Assembly: GCA_903889985.1 (NCBI GenBank)
Contig: CAISZN010000673.1
Span: forward strand, 1 to 44,084
Length of the DNA stretch: 44,084 nt
Direction of reading: 5' to 3'
From: an uncultured Hyphomicrobiales bacterium
GTDB taxonomy: Bacteria > Pseudomonadota > Alphaproteobacteria > Rhizobiales > Beijerinckiaceae
Shown piece by piece: positions 9,702 through 21,644 of this stretch (position 1 is its first letter; each line of letters opens with the position of its first letter). The notes beneath the pieces are model-generated. The model worked only from the letters and a program-made list of their open reading frames with translations. It was not told the DNA's origin and did no database searches. The position numbers were made by a program, and so were the translations under genes.

Positions 9702-11113
9702 CCGCTGCTCCGCTCTGGACAGGCTCCGGCCTTGTCGCACCCCTCAAGGCGCAGGTCCTGGGGCAGGTGCCGTCTGCCATGACGGGCGTGTCCATTGATA
9801 CGCGCACGTTGACTGCGGGTGATCTCTTCGTCGCCATCAAGGGCGATGCGAGCGACGGCCATGACTATGTGGGCACGGCCTTTGAAAAGGGTGCAGCTGC
9901 AGCCATCGTCGACGAGGCCCATGCCAGTGCGCTTGGCGGCAAGGGGCCGCTCTATGTGGTCGAGGACACGCTGCGCGCGATGGAGCGGCTGGGACGCGCC
10001 GCGCGCGAGCGCACAAGTGCACGCATCGTTGCGGTCACGGGTTCCGTTGGCAAGACAGGCACCAAGGAGGCGCTGCGCCTCGCGCTTGGGGCGCAGGGAC
10101 CGACGCACGCGTCTGTCGCGTCCTACAACAATCACTGGGGGGTGCCGCTGACCCTGTCGCGGATGCCTCAGGAGAGCGTCTTCGGTGTCTTCGAGATCGG
10201 CATGAACCATGCCGGCGAGATCACGCCGCTGGTGGCCATGGTGCGCCCGCATGTGGCGCTCATCACGACGATCGCGCCGGTGCATATCGAAAACCTCGGG
10301 TCCATCGAGGCCATCGCCCATGCCAAGGCCGAGATCTTTTCGGGGATCGAGCCGGGTGGCGCGGCCATCATGAACCGCGACGTTGCTCAGTTTGGCATCC
10401 TCGAATCCGCGGCCAAGGCCAGCCGAGCCGGAAAGCTGTTGAGCTTTGGCGAACATGCGGCTGCTGATGCGCGTCTGATCTCCTGCGACAGCGACGATGG
10501 CGGCTCTGCTGTCGTGGCGGAGATTTTCGGCAAGCGCGTTGCCTTCCGACTGGCAGCGCCCGGCCGGCATCTCGCCATGAATGCGCTTGGCGTCCTGCTG
10601 ACGGTGCAAGAGCTTGGTGCCGATCTGGAAGCGGCCGCAGCTTCCCTTGGCGGTTTTTCCGCGCCCGTCGGGCGTGGCCAGCGCGTGACCTTGGCTCTGC
10701 CGGGAGGCGAAGCGCTGCTGATCGACGAAAGCTACAACGCCAACCCGACGTCCATGCGCGCTGCCTTCGCCTTGCTTGGCAGCGCCAGCACCAGCGGCAA
10801 GCGTATCGCGGCACTGGGCGACATGCTCGAGCTTGGGCCGGACGGGCCGCAAATGCATGCAGGTCTGGCGGAGCCGCTGGCGGCCAATGGCGTCGACCTC
10901 GTGTTCTGCGCCGGGCCACTGATGAAACATTTGTTCGACGCCCTGCCGGCGGCCAAACGTGGCCACTGGGCGTACAATTCAGCCGGGATCGAGGCAGCGC
11001 TGCGCGCAGCCCTCGCGCCAGGCGACGTGGTGATGATCAAGGGATCCAACGGCAGCCGCATGGGTCCCATCGTCACCCGCCTCAAACAGGATTTCGCGCC
11101 TCAGGCGCGTTGA
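9698..11113 (+). CDS. murF: UDP-MurNAc-tripeptide D-Ala-D-Ala ligase MurF
   Basis: [71 protein letters not shown] overlap with murE. Confidence 0.96.
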   Translation: MTAAPLWTGSGLVAPLKAQVLGQVPSAMTGVSIDTRTLTAGDLFVAIKGDASDGHDYVGTAFEKGAAAAIVDEAHASALGGKGPLYVVEDTLRAMERLGRAARERTSARIVAVTGSVGKTGTKEALRLALGAQGPTHASVASYNNHWGVPLTLSRMPQESVFGVFEIGMNHAGEITPLVAMVRPHVALITTIAPVHIENLGSIEAIAHAKAEIFSGIEPGGAAIMNRDVAQFGILESAAKASRAGKLLSFGEHAAADARLISCDSDDGGSAVVAEIFGKRVAFRLAAPGRHLAMNALGVLLTVQELGADLEAAAASLGGFSAPVGRGQRVTLALPGGEALLIDESYNANPTSMRAAFALLGSASTSGKRIAALGDMLELGPDGPQMHAGLAEPLAANGVDLVFCAGPLMKHLFDALPAAKRGHWAYNSAGIEAALRAALAPGDVVMIKGSNGSRMGPIVTRLKQDFAPQAR

Positions 11114-11124
11114 AGGACCCAGAG

Positions 11125-12270
11125 ATGCTGACGTTTCTCCCCGATCTTTCCCACCTCTTTGGTCCGCTGAACCTGTTCCGCTACATCACCTTCCGCACGG
11201 GTGGTGCCACGGCGACCGGGCTGTTCTTTGTTTTCTTCTTTGGTCCCGGCATCATCTCGGCGCTGCGCCTCAAGCAGGGCAAGGGCCAGCCGATCCGCGA
11301 GGATGGCCCGCAGTCGCATCTGCTGACCAAGAAGGGGACGCCGACCATGGGCGGCCTGATGATCCTCTCGGGCCTCGTGTTCTCGACGATCCTGTGGGGC
11401 AATCCGCGCAGCGCCTATGTCTGGATCGTGCTCTTCGTGACGCTGGGCTTTGGCGCCATCGGCTTCTACGATGATTACCTGAAGGTGACGAAGCAGAGCC
11501 ACAAGGGTTTTTCCGGCCGTTCGCGCCTGCTGGCCGAGACGGTCATCGCCATGATCGCCTGCTATTTCATGATGTGCACGAGCCTGACGCCGCCGGTGAA
11601 TTCGGTCGCTGACTTCTTCTCCGCGCTTGCCGCGCCGCTGCATGCCGAGGCGCCTGCAGTGAAGCTCGCGGTGCCCTTCGTCAATGGCTACCTGCTGAGC
11701 CTTGGCTGGCTGTTCCCACTGTTTGGCGCGCTGGTCATCGTGGGGGCCGGCAATGCGGTGAATTTCACCGACGGTCTTGATGGCCTCGCCATCGTGCCCT
11801 CGATGATTGCTGCCGGCACCTTCGCGATCATCGCCTATCTGGCCGGCAACCTCATCTTCTCGACCTATCTCGGCATCAATTATGTCGCAGGCACCGGTGA
11901 ACTTGCGGTTGTCTGTGGCGCGCTCATCGGGGCGGGCCTCGGCTTCCTGTGGTTCAACGCACCACCGGCCCAGATCTTCATGGGCGATACGGGTTCCCTG
12001 GCACTGGGTGGCCTCATCGGCACTATTGCGGTGGCCATCAAGCATGAATTCGTGCTCGTGATCGTTGGCGGCCTCTTCGTGCTCGAGGCGCTTTCGGTGA
12101 TCGTGCAGGTGACAAGCTTCAAGCTCACCGGCAAGCGCGTCTTCCGCATGGCGCCCATCCATCATCACTTCGAGCAGCTTGGCTGGTCAGAGCCGCAGAT
12201 CGTCGTGCGCTTCTGGATCATCGCCTTCGTGCTGGCGCTGATCGGTCTTGCAACCCTGAAGGTGAGGTAA
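11125..12270 (+). CDS. mraY: Phospho-MurNAc-pentapeptide transferase MraY
   Basis: [49 protein letters not shown]; polytopic membrane protein. Confidence 0.97.
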   Translation: MLTFLPDLSHLFGPLNLFRYITFRTGGATATGLFFVFFFGPGIISALRLKQGKGQPIREDGPQSHLLTKKGTPTMGGLMILSGLVFSTILWGNPRSAYVWIVLFVTLGFGAIGFYDDYLKVTKQSHKGFSGRSRLLAETVIAMIACYFMMCTSLTPPVNSVADFFSALAAPLHAEAPAVKLAVPFVNGYLLSLGWLFPLFGALVIVGAGNAVNFTDGLDGLAIVPSMIAAGTFAIIAYLAGNLIFSTYLGINYVAGTGELAVVCGALIGAGLGFLWFNAPPAQIFMGDTGSLALGGLIGTIAVAIKHEFVLVIVGGLFVLEALSVIVQVTSFKLTGKRVFRMAPIHHHFEQLGWSEPQIVVRFWIIAFVLALIGLATLKVR

Positions 12271-13655
12271 TGACGCCCGTCACCTGCTTCGCCGGCCACA
12301 AGGTCGCACTGTTCGGGCTCGGAGGGTCCGGGCTCGTGACGGCGCGTGCCCTTGTGGCGGGTGGAGCACATGTGGCCGCGTGGGACGACAATGCCAAGGC
12401 GCGCGACAAGGCACTCGAGGCAGGGCTCACGCTTGTCGATCTCACCACTGCCGACTGGTCAGCCTTTGACGCGCTTGTGCTGGCGCCGGGTGTGCCGCTG
12501 ACCCATCCAACGCCGCACTGGACGGTTGAAAAGGCCAAGGCCGCCGAGGTCGAAATCATCGGCGATATCGAACTGTTCTGCCGGGAGCGCGCAACGATTG
12601 CGCCGTCTTCACTTTTCGTCGCGATCACCGGCACGAACGGCAAATCGACCACAACTGCGCTCATCGCCCATCTGCTGAAGGTCACCGGCCACAAGGTGTG
12701 TCTGGGCGGCAATATCGGCGTACCGATCCTTGCCCTTGATCCGCCTGCCGACGGCCGGATCCATGTCATCGAGTGCTCTTCGTTCCAGATCGACCTTGCA
12801 CCAACTTTGGCGCCGAGCGTCGGTATCGTGCTCAATGTCACGCCCGATCATCTTGACCGGCATGGCACGATGGAAAACTACGCCGCCATCAAGGAGCGGC
12901 TCATTGCCGGTGCCGAGTTTTCGGTGATCGGTGATGATGACGAATATTGCCGCGCCATGCATCGCCGTCGCGAGGGGCCAGCCGTTGCCATCAGTGGTGC
13001 AAGTGCCATCGACGGCATCTATGTGCAGCCGGGCTCGCGCCTCGTGGAGCGACGCTCGGGCGATGTGGTGACAACGCTGGCTGATCTGACCGGGATCCGG
13101 TCCCTGCGTGGGGCGCACAATGGACAGAATGCGGCGGCTGCGGTTGCTGCCGTCTCGCCCTTCAACATTCCCGCCAAGGTGCTGCAGCAGGGGCTTGCGA
13201 GCTTCCCCGGCCTGCCCCATCGCATGGAAGAGGTTGGGCGTCTCGGCAAGGTGCTCTTCATCAATGACTCGAAGGCAACCAATGCGGACGCCACGGAGAA
13301 GGCGCTGCTGAGCTTCGAGGACATGTTCTGGATCATCGGCGGCAAAGCGAAGGAAGGCGGCATCGAGCCGCTGCGTCCGCTCTTCCACAAGGTGCGCAAG
13401 GCCTATCTCATCGGTGCTTCGAGCGTTGATTTCGCCGCAACGCTTGGCAGCGCCGTGGTGTTCGACCATTGCGGCACGCTGGAGGTCGCGATCGAACATG
13501 CGGCGCGCGATGCAGCGCAAAGTGATGCAAGGGAGCCGGCTGTGCTGTTGTCACCTGCCTGTGCGTCCTATGACCAGTTTCCGAATTTCGAGGTCCGTGG
13601 GGACCATTTCCGTCATCTTGCGCGGGCCCTGATTGCCCGCGTCGATGAGCCCTGA
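12270..13655 (+). CDS. murD: UDP-MurNAc-L-Ala:D-Glu ligase MurD
   Basis: GLGGSGLVTARAL, ITGTNGKSTTTALIAHLL, ECSSFQIDLAPTLAPSVGIVLNVTPDHLDRHG, NDSKATNADAT. Confidence 0.96.
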   Translation: MTPVTCFAGHKVALFGLGGSGLVTARALVAGGAHVAAWDDNAKARDKALEAGLTLVDLTTADWSAFDALVLAPGVPLTHPTPHWTVEKAKAAEVEIIGDIELFCRERATIAPSSLFVAITGTNGKSTTTALIAHLLKVTGHKVCLGGNIGVPILALDPPADGRIHVIECSSFQIDLAPTLAPSVGIVLNVTPDHLDRHGTMENYAAIKERLIAGAEFSVIGDDDEYCRAMHRRREGPAVAISGASAIDGIYVQPGSRLVERRSGDVVTTLADLTGIRSLRGAHNGQNAAAAVAAVSPFNIPAKVLQQGLASFPGLPHRMEEVGRLGKVLFINDSKATNADATEKALLSFEDMFWIIGGKAKEGGIEPLRPLFHKVRKAYLIGASSVDFAATLGSAVVFDHCGTLEVAIEHAARDAAQSDAREPAVLLSPACASYDQFPNFEVRGDHFRHLARALIARVDEP

Positions 13656-13667
13656 GGAGCGCACACC

Positions 13668-14798
13668 ATGGTGTCACGCGTCGAACGGTCTCCTTTCGCC
13701 ACCTGGTGGTGGACAATCGACCGCTGGTTGCTCGCCTCGCTTGGCGTGCTGATGGTGCTTGGTCTCGTGCTGACTCTGGCAGGATCGCCGCCCGTGGCTG
13801 AACGCCTGGGCCTCTCGACCTTTCATTTCGTCAACCGGCAGGTGGCCTATCTCGTGCCCGCCGTCGCGCTGCTGGTCGCCACATCCTTCCTGTCGCCACG
13901 CATGGTCAGGCGCGGTGCGCTCCTGGTCTATCTGGGTGCCATGGCGCTGATTTTCGCAGCGCTCCTGTTTGGTGTCGAGGTGAAGGGTGCCAAGCGCTGG
14001 ATCTTCGGCATCCAGCCGTCGGAATTCGTCAAGCCGGCCTTTGTCGTGCTCGCTGCCTGGGCCTTCTCGGAGGGCGGTCGACGCCATGACGTGCCGGCCA
14101 ATCTGCTGGCGCTGCTGCTGTTGCCGGCCACCATCGTGCCGCTGATCCTGCAGCCTGATTTCGGCCAGACCATGCTGATCTCTGTTGTCTGGGCGGCCCT
14201 GTTCTTCATGGCCGGCCTGCACTGGTTCTGGGTGGTGGGCATTGGCGGCATCGGCATCAGCGGTGCGGCGCTTGCCTACAAGTTCGTGCCGCATGTGCGA
14301 TTGCGTATCGAGAAATTCATCGATCCGGCCGTGGGCACGACGCAGGGCGATACTTTCCAGGTCGACACGGCGATGGACAGCTTCATCTCCGGTGGCTGGC
14401 TCGGCAAGGGGCCGGGCGAAGGCACCCTGAAGCGCATCCTGCCCGACAGCCACACGGACTTCATTTTCGCCGTCACCGGCGAGGAATTCGGCGTGCTGGC
14501 CTGCATCGGCATCGTGACGCTCTTTGCCTTCATCGTGCTGCGCGGCCTGACGCTGGCGTCCAAGAACGAGGATTCCTTCTGTCGTTTCGCGACGGCGGGT
14601 CTGGTCATGCTGTTTGGCCTGCAGAGTGCCATCAACATGGCGGTGAACGTGCACCTGATGCCCGCCAAGGGCATGACGCTTCCCTTCATCTCCTATGGTG
14701 GTTCCTCGCTCATCTCGCTGGCGCTTGGCATGGGCTTCCTGGCAGCCGTCACGCGTCGTCGCCCGCGTTCGGAAATCATCACGCGGGTCGACGGATGA
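13668..14798 (+). CDS. ftsW: Lipid II polymerase/flippase-family protein FtsW
   Basis: SEDS protein: KGAKRWIFGIQPSEFVKPAFVVLAAW, LQPDFGQTMLISVVWAALFFMAGL, PDSHTDFIFAVTGEEFG, TLPFISYGGSSLI. Confidence 0.96.
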   Translation: MVSRVERSPFATWWWTIDRWLLASLGVLMVLGLVLTLAGSPPVAERLGLSTFHFVNRQVAYLVPAVALLVATSFLSPRMVRRGALLVYLGAMALIFAALLFGVEVKGAKRWIFGIQPSEFVKPAFVVLAAWAFSEGGRRHDVPANLLALLLLPATIVPLILQPDFGQTMLISVVWAALFFMAGLHWFWVVGIGGIGISGAALAYKFVPHVRLRIEKFIDPAVGTTQGDTFQVDTAMDSFISGGWLGKGPGEGTLKRILPDSHTDFIFAVTGEEFGVLACIGIVTLFAFIVLRGLTLASKNEDSFCRFATAGLVMLFGLQSAINMAVNVHLMPAKGMTLPFISYGGSSLISLALGMGFLAAVTRRRPRSEIITRVDG

Positions 14799-15904
14799 GT
14801 GCGCCACTGGTCCTGCTAGCGGCGGGTGGCACGGGTGGCCACCTGTTTCCGGCCGAGGCGCTGGCGATTGCGCTGAGAGCGCGCGGCTGCGAGGTTGATC
14901 TCGCAACCGACGATCGTGCGCTGCGCTATGGCGGTTCCTTTCCGGCGCGGCGGATCCATACGATTCCCTCCGGCTCACCCTCGGGCGGCTCGGTTCTTGG
15001 CAAGGTATTGGCCGCATGGGAAATCCTGCGCGGCACCTGGACCGCATGCTTTCTGCTTAACAAGCTGAAGCCGGATTGTGTCGTGGGCTTTGGCGGCTAT
15101 CCGACAGTGCCGCCGGTACTGGCCGCCTCCATCCTGAAGATTCCAGCCGTGCTGCATGACCAGAATGCAGTGCTTGGTCGGGCCAACAAATTTCTTGCAG
15201 GCCGGGTAAGTGCGATTGCGTCGGGCTTTCCCACGCTGGGCGGTCTTGCAGAGGCGCAAAAATCGCGCTGGCATTCGACGGGCAATCCAGTGCGGCCAGC
15301 CGTGCTGGACGCCGCACAACTCCCCTATCCCTCGACAGCAGAGGGCGAACCTTTCCGCCTTCTCATCACGGGCGGTTCGCAGGGTGCTCGGGTTTTCTCT
15401 GATGTCGTGCCTCCCGCCATCGCGGCGCTCGATCCAGCGCTGCGGGCGCGGCTGTCCATCGTCCAGCAGGCACGCGGCGAGGATGAGGTGCGCGTGCGCG
15501 AGGCCTATCAGGCCATGGGTGTCCAGGCCGAGGTCGCGCCTTTCTTCAGGGACCTGCCGAATCGGATCGCCCAGGCCCATCTCGTGATCGGCCGGGCAGG
15601 GGCCTCGACCGTATCCGAGCTGTCGGTGATCGGCCGGCCTGCGATTCTGGTGCCATTTCCCTTCGCCATCGACCAGGACCAGGCGGCCAATGCCAAGCAT
15701 CTGGCGGCCACGGGTGCGGCGGAGATTGTCTACCAGAAGGATTTTTCGCCAGAATGGCTCGCTGGGCGCCTCACGGAGGCCATTGGCCATCCGCAGAGCT
15801 TGACGGGCCGGGCTGAAGCGGCCAAGAGCGCGGGCATTCCCGACGCCGCTGAGCGGCTGGCCGACCTCGTCCTCGAGGTCATGGGGCGCAAGGGGCGCCC
15901 ATAG
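14795..15904 (+). CDS. murG: UDP-GlcNAc:lipid I transferase MurG
   Basis: [85 protein letters not shown]. Confidence 0.97.
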   Translation: MSAPLVLLAAGGTGGHLFPAEALAIALRARGCEVDLATDDRALRYGGSFPARRIHTIPSGSPSGGSVLGKVLAAWEILRGTWTACFLLNKLKPDCVVGFGGYPTVPPVLAASILKIPAVLHDQNAVLGRANKFLAGRVSAIASGFPTLGGLAEAQKSRWHSTGNPVRPAVLDAAQLPYPSTAEGEPFRLLITGGSQGARVFSDVVPPAIAALDPALRARLSIVQQARGEDEVRVREAYQAMGVQAEVAPFFRDLPNRIAQAHLVIGRAGASTVSELSVIGRPAILVPFPFAIDQDQAANAKHLAATGAAEIVYQKDFSPEWLAGRLTEAIGHPQSLTGRAEAAKSAGIPDAAERLADLVLEVMGRKGRP

Positions 15905-15920
15905 CGCGGAGACCAGACCC

Positions 15921-17330
15921 ATGAAACTGCCGCGCGAGCTCGGCCCCATTCACTTCGTCGGCATCGGCGGCATTGGCATGTCCGGCATTGCCGAGGTGCT
16001 GATCAATCTTGGCTATACGGTGCAGGGCTCGGATGCCAACGAGAGCGCCAACGTCAAGCGCCTGCGCGCCAAGGGGGCGCAGATCTTCATCGGCCACAAG
16101 GCCGAGAATCTTGGCAAGGCTGCCGTGCTGGTCGTCTCGACGGCGATCACGCGCGACAATCCTGAACTCATCGCCGCGCGCGAGCGGCGCGTGCCGGTGG
16201 TGCGCCGCGCCGAAATGCTTGCCGAGCTGATGCGCCTCAAGCAGTGCGTGGCCATTGCCGGCACTCATGGCAAGACGACAACGACCTCGCTCGTCGCCAC
16301 GCTGCTTGACAAGGGTGGTTTCGACCCCACCGTCATCAACGGCGGCATCATCAATGCCTATGGCACCAATGCGCGCCTGGGCGAAGGCGAATGGATGGTG
16401 GTGGAGGCCGACGAGAGCGATGGTACCTTCCTGAAGCTGCCCGCTGACGTCGCCATTGTCACCAACATCGACCCTGAGCATCTCGATCACTTCAAGACCT
16501 TCGATGCGGTGAAGGAAGCCTTCCGCACGCTGGTCGAGAACCTGCCCTTCTACGGTTTTGCGGTCATGTGCCTCGATCATCCCACCGTGCAGGAGCTGGT
16601 CGGGCGCATCGAGGACCGTCGTGTCATCACCTATGGCGAGAATCCGCAGGCTGATGTGCGCCTGCTCGATGTCGAGCTGGCGGGCGGGCAATGCCGCTTC
16701 AACGTCATCATCCGTGACCGCAAGACCTCGCGCGCGACCTATCTCGAGAACGTGCTGCTGCCGATGCCGGGCCACCACAATGCGCTCAATGCCACCGCGG
16801 CCATCGCGGTGGCCTTCGAGCTTGGCATGTCGGTCGATGCCATTCGCGCCGCGCTGCTGACGTTTAGTGGCGTCAACCGCCGCTTCACCAAGACGGGTGA
16901 GTGGAATGGCGCGCTGATCTTCGATGACTATGGCCATCACCCGGTCGAGATCGCCGCCGTGTTGCGCGCGGCTCGCGCGTCCACCAAGACGCAGGTGATC
17001 GCAGTGGTGCAGCCGCATCGCTACACGCGCCTGCAGTCCCTGTTCGAACAGTTCTCATCCTGCTTCAACGATGCGGATGTCGTGATCGTGGCGGATGTCT
17101 ATGCGGCGGGCGAGAAGCCGATCGAGGGCATCGACCGTGCGCACCTCGTGTCGGCCATCAAGGCGCACGGCCATCGTCATGCCATCGGCCTTGAAAAGCC
17201 CGAGGACCTGCAGAAGATCATCCGGGAACTTGCAATGCCGGGCGATTACATCGTCTTCCTCGGCGCGGGCAATATCACCCAGTGGGCCTATGCGCTGCCC
17301 GAGCAGCTCGCGGCCGGAGGTGCGGTGTGA
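15921..17330 (+). CDS. murC: UDP-MurNAc:L-Ala ligase MurC
   Basis: [62 protein letters not shown]. Confidence 0.97.
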   Translation: MKLPRELGPIHFVGIGGIGMSGIAEVLINLGYTVQGSDANESANVKRLRAKGAQIFIGHKAENLGKAAVLVVSTAITRDNPELIAARERRVPVVRRAEMLAELMRLKQCVAIAGTHGKTTTTSLVATLLDKGGFDPTVINGGIINAYGTNARLGEGEWMVVEADESDGTFLKLPADVAIVTNIDPEHLDHFKTFDAVKEAFRTLVENLPFYGFAVMCLDHPTVQELVGRIEDRRVITYGENPQADVRLLDVELAGGQCRFNVIIRDRKTSRATYLENVLLPMPGHHNALNATAAIAVAFELGMSVDAIRAALLTFSGVNRRFTKTGEWNGALIFDDYGHHPVEIAAVLRAARASTKTQVIAVVQPHRYTRLQSLFEQFSSCFNDADVVIVADVYAAGEKPIEGIDRAHLVSAIKAHGHRHAIGLEKPEDLQKIIRELAMPGDYIVFLGAGNITQWAYALPEQLAAGGAV

Positions 17331-18250
17331 GCTTTCCCGATCTCACGCCGGAGCTTTTGCCACTGATGCCGGAGCTGCGCGGGCGGCTCACGGCCAACCA
17401 GCAGCTGGCGCCCTATACGTGGTTCCGCGTTGGTGGCCCGGCACAACTCTTTTTTGCGCCAGCCGATGAGATGGACCTCGCCTATTTCCTCGCGCATCTG
17501 CCGAAGGAGATTCCCGTCACGATCATCGGGCTCGGCTCCAACCTGATCGTGCGCGACGGGGGCGTGCCTGGTGTCGTGATCCGCCTCGGCGGGCGCGCCT
17601 TTGGTGAGGTGGAGATCCTGCCGGGTCAACGCATCCGTGCGGGCACTGCGGTTCCGGACATGAAGGTGGCGCGCGCTGCAGCCGATGCTGGCATCGATGG
17701 GCTGGCCTTCCTGCGGGGCATTCCCGGTTCGATGGGTGGGGCGCTGCGCATGAATGCGGGCGCCCATGGCGGCGAGACGACCGATGTTTTCGTCGAGGCG
17801 CGCGGTGTCGACCGGCAGGGCAACATCAGGACCTATGTCCACGACGAGATGGGCTTTGCCTATCGCCACACGAAGGCGCCCGAGGATGTCATCTTCACCA
17901 GCGCCCTGCTGCAGGGAAAGCCCGGCGATCCGGCCGAGATTCTGGCCGAGATGGACCGCATCACGGCCGCGCGCGAGGCGAGCCAGCCCATCAAGGAAAA
18001 GACCGGGGGCTCGACCTTCGCCAATCCCAAGCCCCACAGTGCCTGGAAGGTGATCGATGCCGCCGGCTGCCGAGGCCTGGTGATGGGCGATGCACAGGTC
18101 AGCGAGATGCACTGCAATTTCCTCATCAATCGCGGCAACGCGACCGCCGCCGATATCGAAGGGCTGGGCGAGGACGTGCGCCGAAGGGTGAAGGATCATT
18201 CCGGCATCGAGCTGCGCTGGGAGATCCGGCGCATCGGGCTGCCGGGCTGA
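17327..18250 (+). CDS. murB: UDP-MurNAc dehydrogenase MurB
   Basis: [79 protein letters not shown] overlap with murC. Confidence 0.95.
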   Translation: MSFPDLTPELLPLMPELRGRLTANQQLAPYTWFRVGGPAQLFFAPADEMDLAYFLAHLPKEIPVTIIGLGSNLIVRDGGVPGVVIRLGGRAFGEVEILPGQRIRAGTAVPDMKVARAAADAGIDGLAFLRGIPGSMGGALRMNAGAHGGETTDVFVEARGVDRQGNIRTYVHDEMGFAYRHTKAPEDVIFTSALLQGKPGDPAEILAEMDRITAAREASQPIKEKTGGSTFANPKPHSAWKVIDAAGCRGLVMGDAQVSEMHCNFLINRGNATAADIEGLGEDVRRRVKDHSGIELRWEIRRIGLPG

Positions 18251-18393
18251 CATGGGGCCGGGCGGCTTCTGCCGCGCAGGCGAGCCGGAGGCCCGCGGTC
18301 CGGGACTACGGTTTGCGCAAGGCATCATTGCTATTTTGAATTTCGAATCAGTTGTTTTGTACCGCGCGCCTGGCGCAGCAAGTGGAACCCGCC

Positions 18394-19317
18394 ATGACCA
18401 AACATGTCGCTGTCCTCATGGGAGGCTGGTCCTCCGAACGTGACGTCTCCCTGAGATCAGGCGAAGCCTGCGCCAAGGCACTCGAAGGGGAGGGGTTTCG
18501 GGTCAGCCGGGTGGACGTCACTCGTGAGATCGCCACGACTCTCTCTGTCCTGAAGCCCGATGTGGCGCTGAATGCCCTGCACGGGCCGGCCGGCGAGGAT
18601 GGGACGATCCAGGGCGTGCTGGAACTCCTGCGCATCCCCTATACCCATTCGGGCGTGCTCGCCTCGGCGCTCGCGATGAACAAGGATATGGCCAAGGTCG
18701 TGATGGCAGCGGCCGGAATTCCGGTCCCCCAGGGCAAGGTGGTGACGCGGGCGGAGGCGGCAGCGGGCCACGTGCTGGCCCCTCCCTATGTTCTGAAGCC
18801 CATCGCGGAGGGGTCCTCCTATGGCGTTTTCATCGTGCCGGAGGGGCAGGAATACCCCCCGCAGGAGCTGTCCAGGGCTGACTGGGCCTATGGGGAGCGG
18901 CTGCTGGCCGAAAAGTTCGTCGCCGGTCGGGAACTGACCTGTGCGGTGCTCGGAAATCGGGCTCTGGACGTCATCGATATCCGGGCGGCGGACGGCGGTT
19001 GGTACGACTACAACGCAAAGTACTCAAAAGGCGGTTCAATCCACATCCTTCCTGCCGACCTTAAAGGAAATATTTACCAAACCGTTCAAGAGTTGGCCCT
19101 CAGGGCGCACGAGGCGCTCGGATGCCGGGGCGTGAGCCGAAGCGACTTCCGTTACGACGACCGACCCGGGGGGACCGGGGAGCTTGTCGTGCTGGAGGTC
19201 AACACCCAGCCCGGCATGACCGAGACCTCGTTAGTCCCTGAAATGGCAGCATTTGCCGGTTTGTCGTTTGGTGGGTTGGTTCGATGGATGGTGGAAGACG
19301 CCTCCTGCGATCGTTGA
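18394..19317 (+). CDS. ddl: D-alanine--D-alanine ligase
   Basis: VLMGGWSSERDVSLRSG, NALHGPAGEDGTIQGVLELLRIPYTHSGVLASALAMNKDM, GVSRSDFRYD, EVNTQPGMTETSLVPEMA. Confidence 0.95.
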   Translation: MTKHVAVLMGGWSSERDVSLRSGEACAKALEGEGFRVSRVDVTREIATTLSVLKPDVALNALHGPAGEDGTIQGVLELLRIPYTHSGVLASALAMNKDMAKVVMAAAGIPVPQGKVVTRAEAAAGHVLAPPYVLKPIAEGSSYGVFIVPEGQEYPPQELSRADWAYGERLLAEKFVAGRELTCAVLGNRALDVIDIRAADGGWYDYNAKYSKGGSIHILPADLKGNIYQTVQELALRAHEALGCRGVSRSDFRYDDRPGGTGELVVLEVNTQPGMTETSLVPEMAAFAGLSFGGLVRWMVEDASCDR

Positions 19318-20264
19318 CGGAGGGCTTCGGAGCTCCTGCTTTGCCGCGTCCGGCCATGGCCGGTGGGGCAACGGGGTCGACGGAGCTTGTCCTCGCGCGC
19401 CCCTCCCGCCTGCCCGTGCCCTATCGCCGACGCCGTCGCGGCTGGGTCACCTTCCTCGTTCAATTGGGCATGCGCCGCGGGGTGGGTACTTTCCTGGCTG
19501 TTCTGCTGCTGGGTGGAAGCTTCCTGTTCGGTGCCATTCGTGGCGGGCAGTATGATGCCTTCGTGGCCAGCTATGGGTCGCCGCTCGATTTTGCTGCGCG
19601 CAGCTTCGGCTTCGGGCTTGAGGCCGTGACCATTGCCGGCGCACAGGAGTTGAGCTCGGAAGAGGTGCTGGAGGCCGCAGGGCTCAACGGCAATTCCTCA
19701 CTTCTGTTCCTCGATGTCTCTGCCGTGCGCGAAAAGCTGCGGTCGGTCCCGCTGATCCAGGAAGCCAGCGTCCGGAAGTTCTATCCAGATCGCCTGCTCA
19801 TCGAGATCACCGAGCGGGTGCCCTATGCGCTCTGGCAGCACGAAGGCTCGGTCAACGTGATCTCTGCCGATGGCAAGATGATCCAGGACGGCAGCGATGG
19901 CCGGTTTGCCAGCCTGCCCTTCGTGGTGGGAAGCGGGGCGCAGGATCGCGTCGGCGAATTTCTCAAGTTGCTTGATGCTGCAGATGACATGCGCTCTCAG
20001 GTCCGTGCCGGCATTCTGGTCGGCGAGCGCAGGTGGAACCTGAAGCTCACCAACGGCATGGATGTAAAGTTGCCCGAGAAGGGCGCCGAGGCCGCAGTCA
20101 CGCAGATTGCACGCCTCGCTCGCGAGGGCCGGCTTCTCGACAAGGACATCCTGTCGATCGACGCGCGCCTGCCGGGTCGCGTGATCGTGCGTCTGTCGGA
20201 AGAGGCCGCGGCAGCGCGGGCCGAGTCCATGTCGCGTAAAAAAGGGAAGGGCGGTCAGACATGA
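19284..20264 (+). CDS. ftsQ: Cell division protein FtsQ (POTRA domain)
   Basis: N-terminal TM followed by EAVTIAGAQELSSEEVLEAAGLNGNSSLLFLDVSAVREKLRSVPLIQEASVRKFYPDRLLIEITERVPYALWQ. Start uncertain (overlaps ddl by 34 bp; an alternative ATG lies at 19356). Confidence 0.92.
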   Translation: MDGGRRLLRSLTEGFGAPALPRPAMAGGATGSTELVLARPSRLPVPYRRRRRGWVTFLVQLGMRRGVGTFLAVLLLGGSFLFGAIRGGQYDAFVASYGSPLDFAARSFGFGLEAVTIAGAQELSSEEVLEAAGLNGNSSLLFLDVSAVREKLRSVPLIQEASVRKFYPDRLLIEITERVPYALWQHEGSVNVISADGKMIQDGSDGRFASLPFVVGSGAQDRVGEFLKLLDAADDMRSQVRAGILVGERRWNLKLTNGMDVKLPEKGAEAAVTQIARLAREGRLLDKDILSIDARLPGRVIVRLSEEAAAARAESMSRKKGKGGQT

Positions 20265-21568
20265 ATGTGACTCCGCGCATGCGGCCGCTGTCTGCCCGTA
20301 AGGGCGCTATCCTGTCCGTTCTCGATGTTGGCACGTCCAAGGTGGCGTGCCTGATCGCGCGGCTGATGCCTGCCGAAACATCTGATACCCTGCGCGGGCG
20401 TACCCATCGTGTGCGTATCCTGGGCATTGGCCACCAGCGTTCGCGTGGCATCAAGGGTGGCGCGGTCATCGATATGGAGGAGGCGGAAAACGCCATCCGC
20501 CTGGCGGTGGATGCGGCCGAGCGCATGGCGCAGGTGCAGGTCGAGAGCGTCATCGTCAATCTGACCGGCGGTCGGCTCGGCTCCCATCACTACAGCGCCA
20601 AGATTCACATCGGCGGTCGTTCGGTCACCGAGAGCGATACGCAACGCGTGCTGGAGGCTGCTGCCTCGCGCACCGCGCGCCAGGGCAGGGCCGTGCTGCA
20701 TTCCCTGCCGAATGGCTTCTCCCTCGATTCCACCACTGGCGTGCTTGAGCCCAAGGGCATGATCGGCGAGGACCTCGGCGCGACCATGCACGTGGTCTCC
20801 TGCGATCAGGCGGCGGCGCGCAATCTCATGCTCGCGATCGAGCGCTGCCATCTCAACATCGAGGCGGTGGTCGCAACCCCCTATGCGGCGGGTCTTGCAG
20901 CGCTTGTCGATGACGAAGCCGAGCTTGGCACGGCGCTGATCGACATGGGCGGCGGCACCACGTCCATCGGCGTTTTCGCAGAAGGCCATCTCACCCACAC
21001 GGATGCGGTCGCCGTCGGCGGCAACCATGTGAGCATGGACATCGCACGCGGGCTCACCATCCGCATGTCGGATGCCGAGCGCCTGAAGACCCTCTATGGC
21101 TCCTGCATCTCTTCCGCCTCAGACGAGCGCGAGACCATCTCGGTCACGCAGGTCGGCGAGGACGGCGAGGAAGCCCATCACCTGCCGAAGTCCCAGCTTG
21201 TGCGCATCATCAAACCGCGTGTCGAGGAAATCCTCGAACTCGTGCGCGACCGGCTGAAGGCGGCGGGCTTTGCCCCCCAGGCCGGGCGGCGTCTTGTGCT
21301 GACGGGTGGCGCAAGCCAGCTGACAGGCCTCAGCGAAGCTGCCCGCCGTATCATTTCCTCACAGGTGCGAATCGGTCGCCCGCTTGGAATCCAGGGACTG
21401 CCGGAATCGGCGAAGAACCCGGCATTCGCGGCCTCCGTTGGCCTCCTGATCTACCCGCAGGTTGCGGGTATCGAGCATTTCGAACCGGGCCGGCGGGGTG
21501 CCACCGCCGCGACCGGCACGGACGGTTACATCACCCGCGTCGGCCGTTGGCTGAGGGATAGTTTCTGA
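20261..21568 (+). CDS. ftsA: Cell division protein FtsA
   Basis: Actin-like fold: [71 protein letters not shown]. Confidence 0.96.
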   Translation: MNVTPRMRPLSARKGAILSVLDVGTSKVACLIARLMPAETSDTLRGRTHRVRILGIGHQRSRGIKGGAVIDMEEAENAIRLAVDAAERMAQVQVESVIVNLTGGRLGSHHYSAKIHIGGRSVTESDTQRVLEAAASRTARQGRAVLHSLPNGFSLDSTTGVLEPKGMIGEDLGATMHVVSCDQAAARNLMLAIERCHLNIEAVVATPYAAGLAALVDDEAELGTALIDMGGGTTSIGVFAEGHLTHTDAVAVGGNHVSMDIARGLTIRMSDAERLKTLYGSCISSASDERETISVTQVGEDGEEAHHLPKSQLVRIIKPRVEEILELVRDRLKAAGFAPQAGRRLVLTGGASQLTGLSEAARRIISSQVRIGRPLGIQGLPESAKNPAFAASVGLLIYPQVAGIEHFEPGRRGATAATGTDGYITRVGRWLRDSF

Positions 21569-21580
21569 GGACCGCGAAAG

Positions 21581-21644
21581 CGGGCGGGGCGCGGCGGCCC
21601 CACCCGCAAAGCACAGGGAAAACCGGGGCGTCCGCAGACGCTCC
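21581..21644 (+). promoter_or_regulatory. Two consecutive hairpins in the ftsZ 5' leader
   Basis: CGGGCGGGGC-GCGGCG-GCCCCACCCG (21581-21606, one mismatch) and GGGGCGTC-CGCA-GACGCTCC (21625-21644, one G-U). Confidence 0.5.

Noticed and set aside
8409-11085. Long antisense ORFs (8409..9740, 9659..10966) over murE/murF
   Set aside because: Mirror frames of high-GC coding sequence; no domains recognised.
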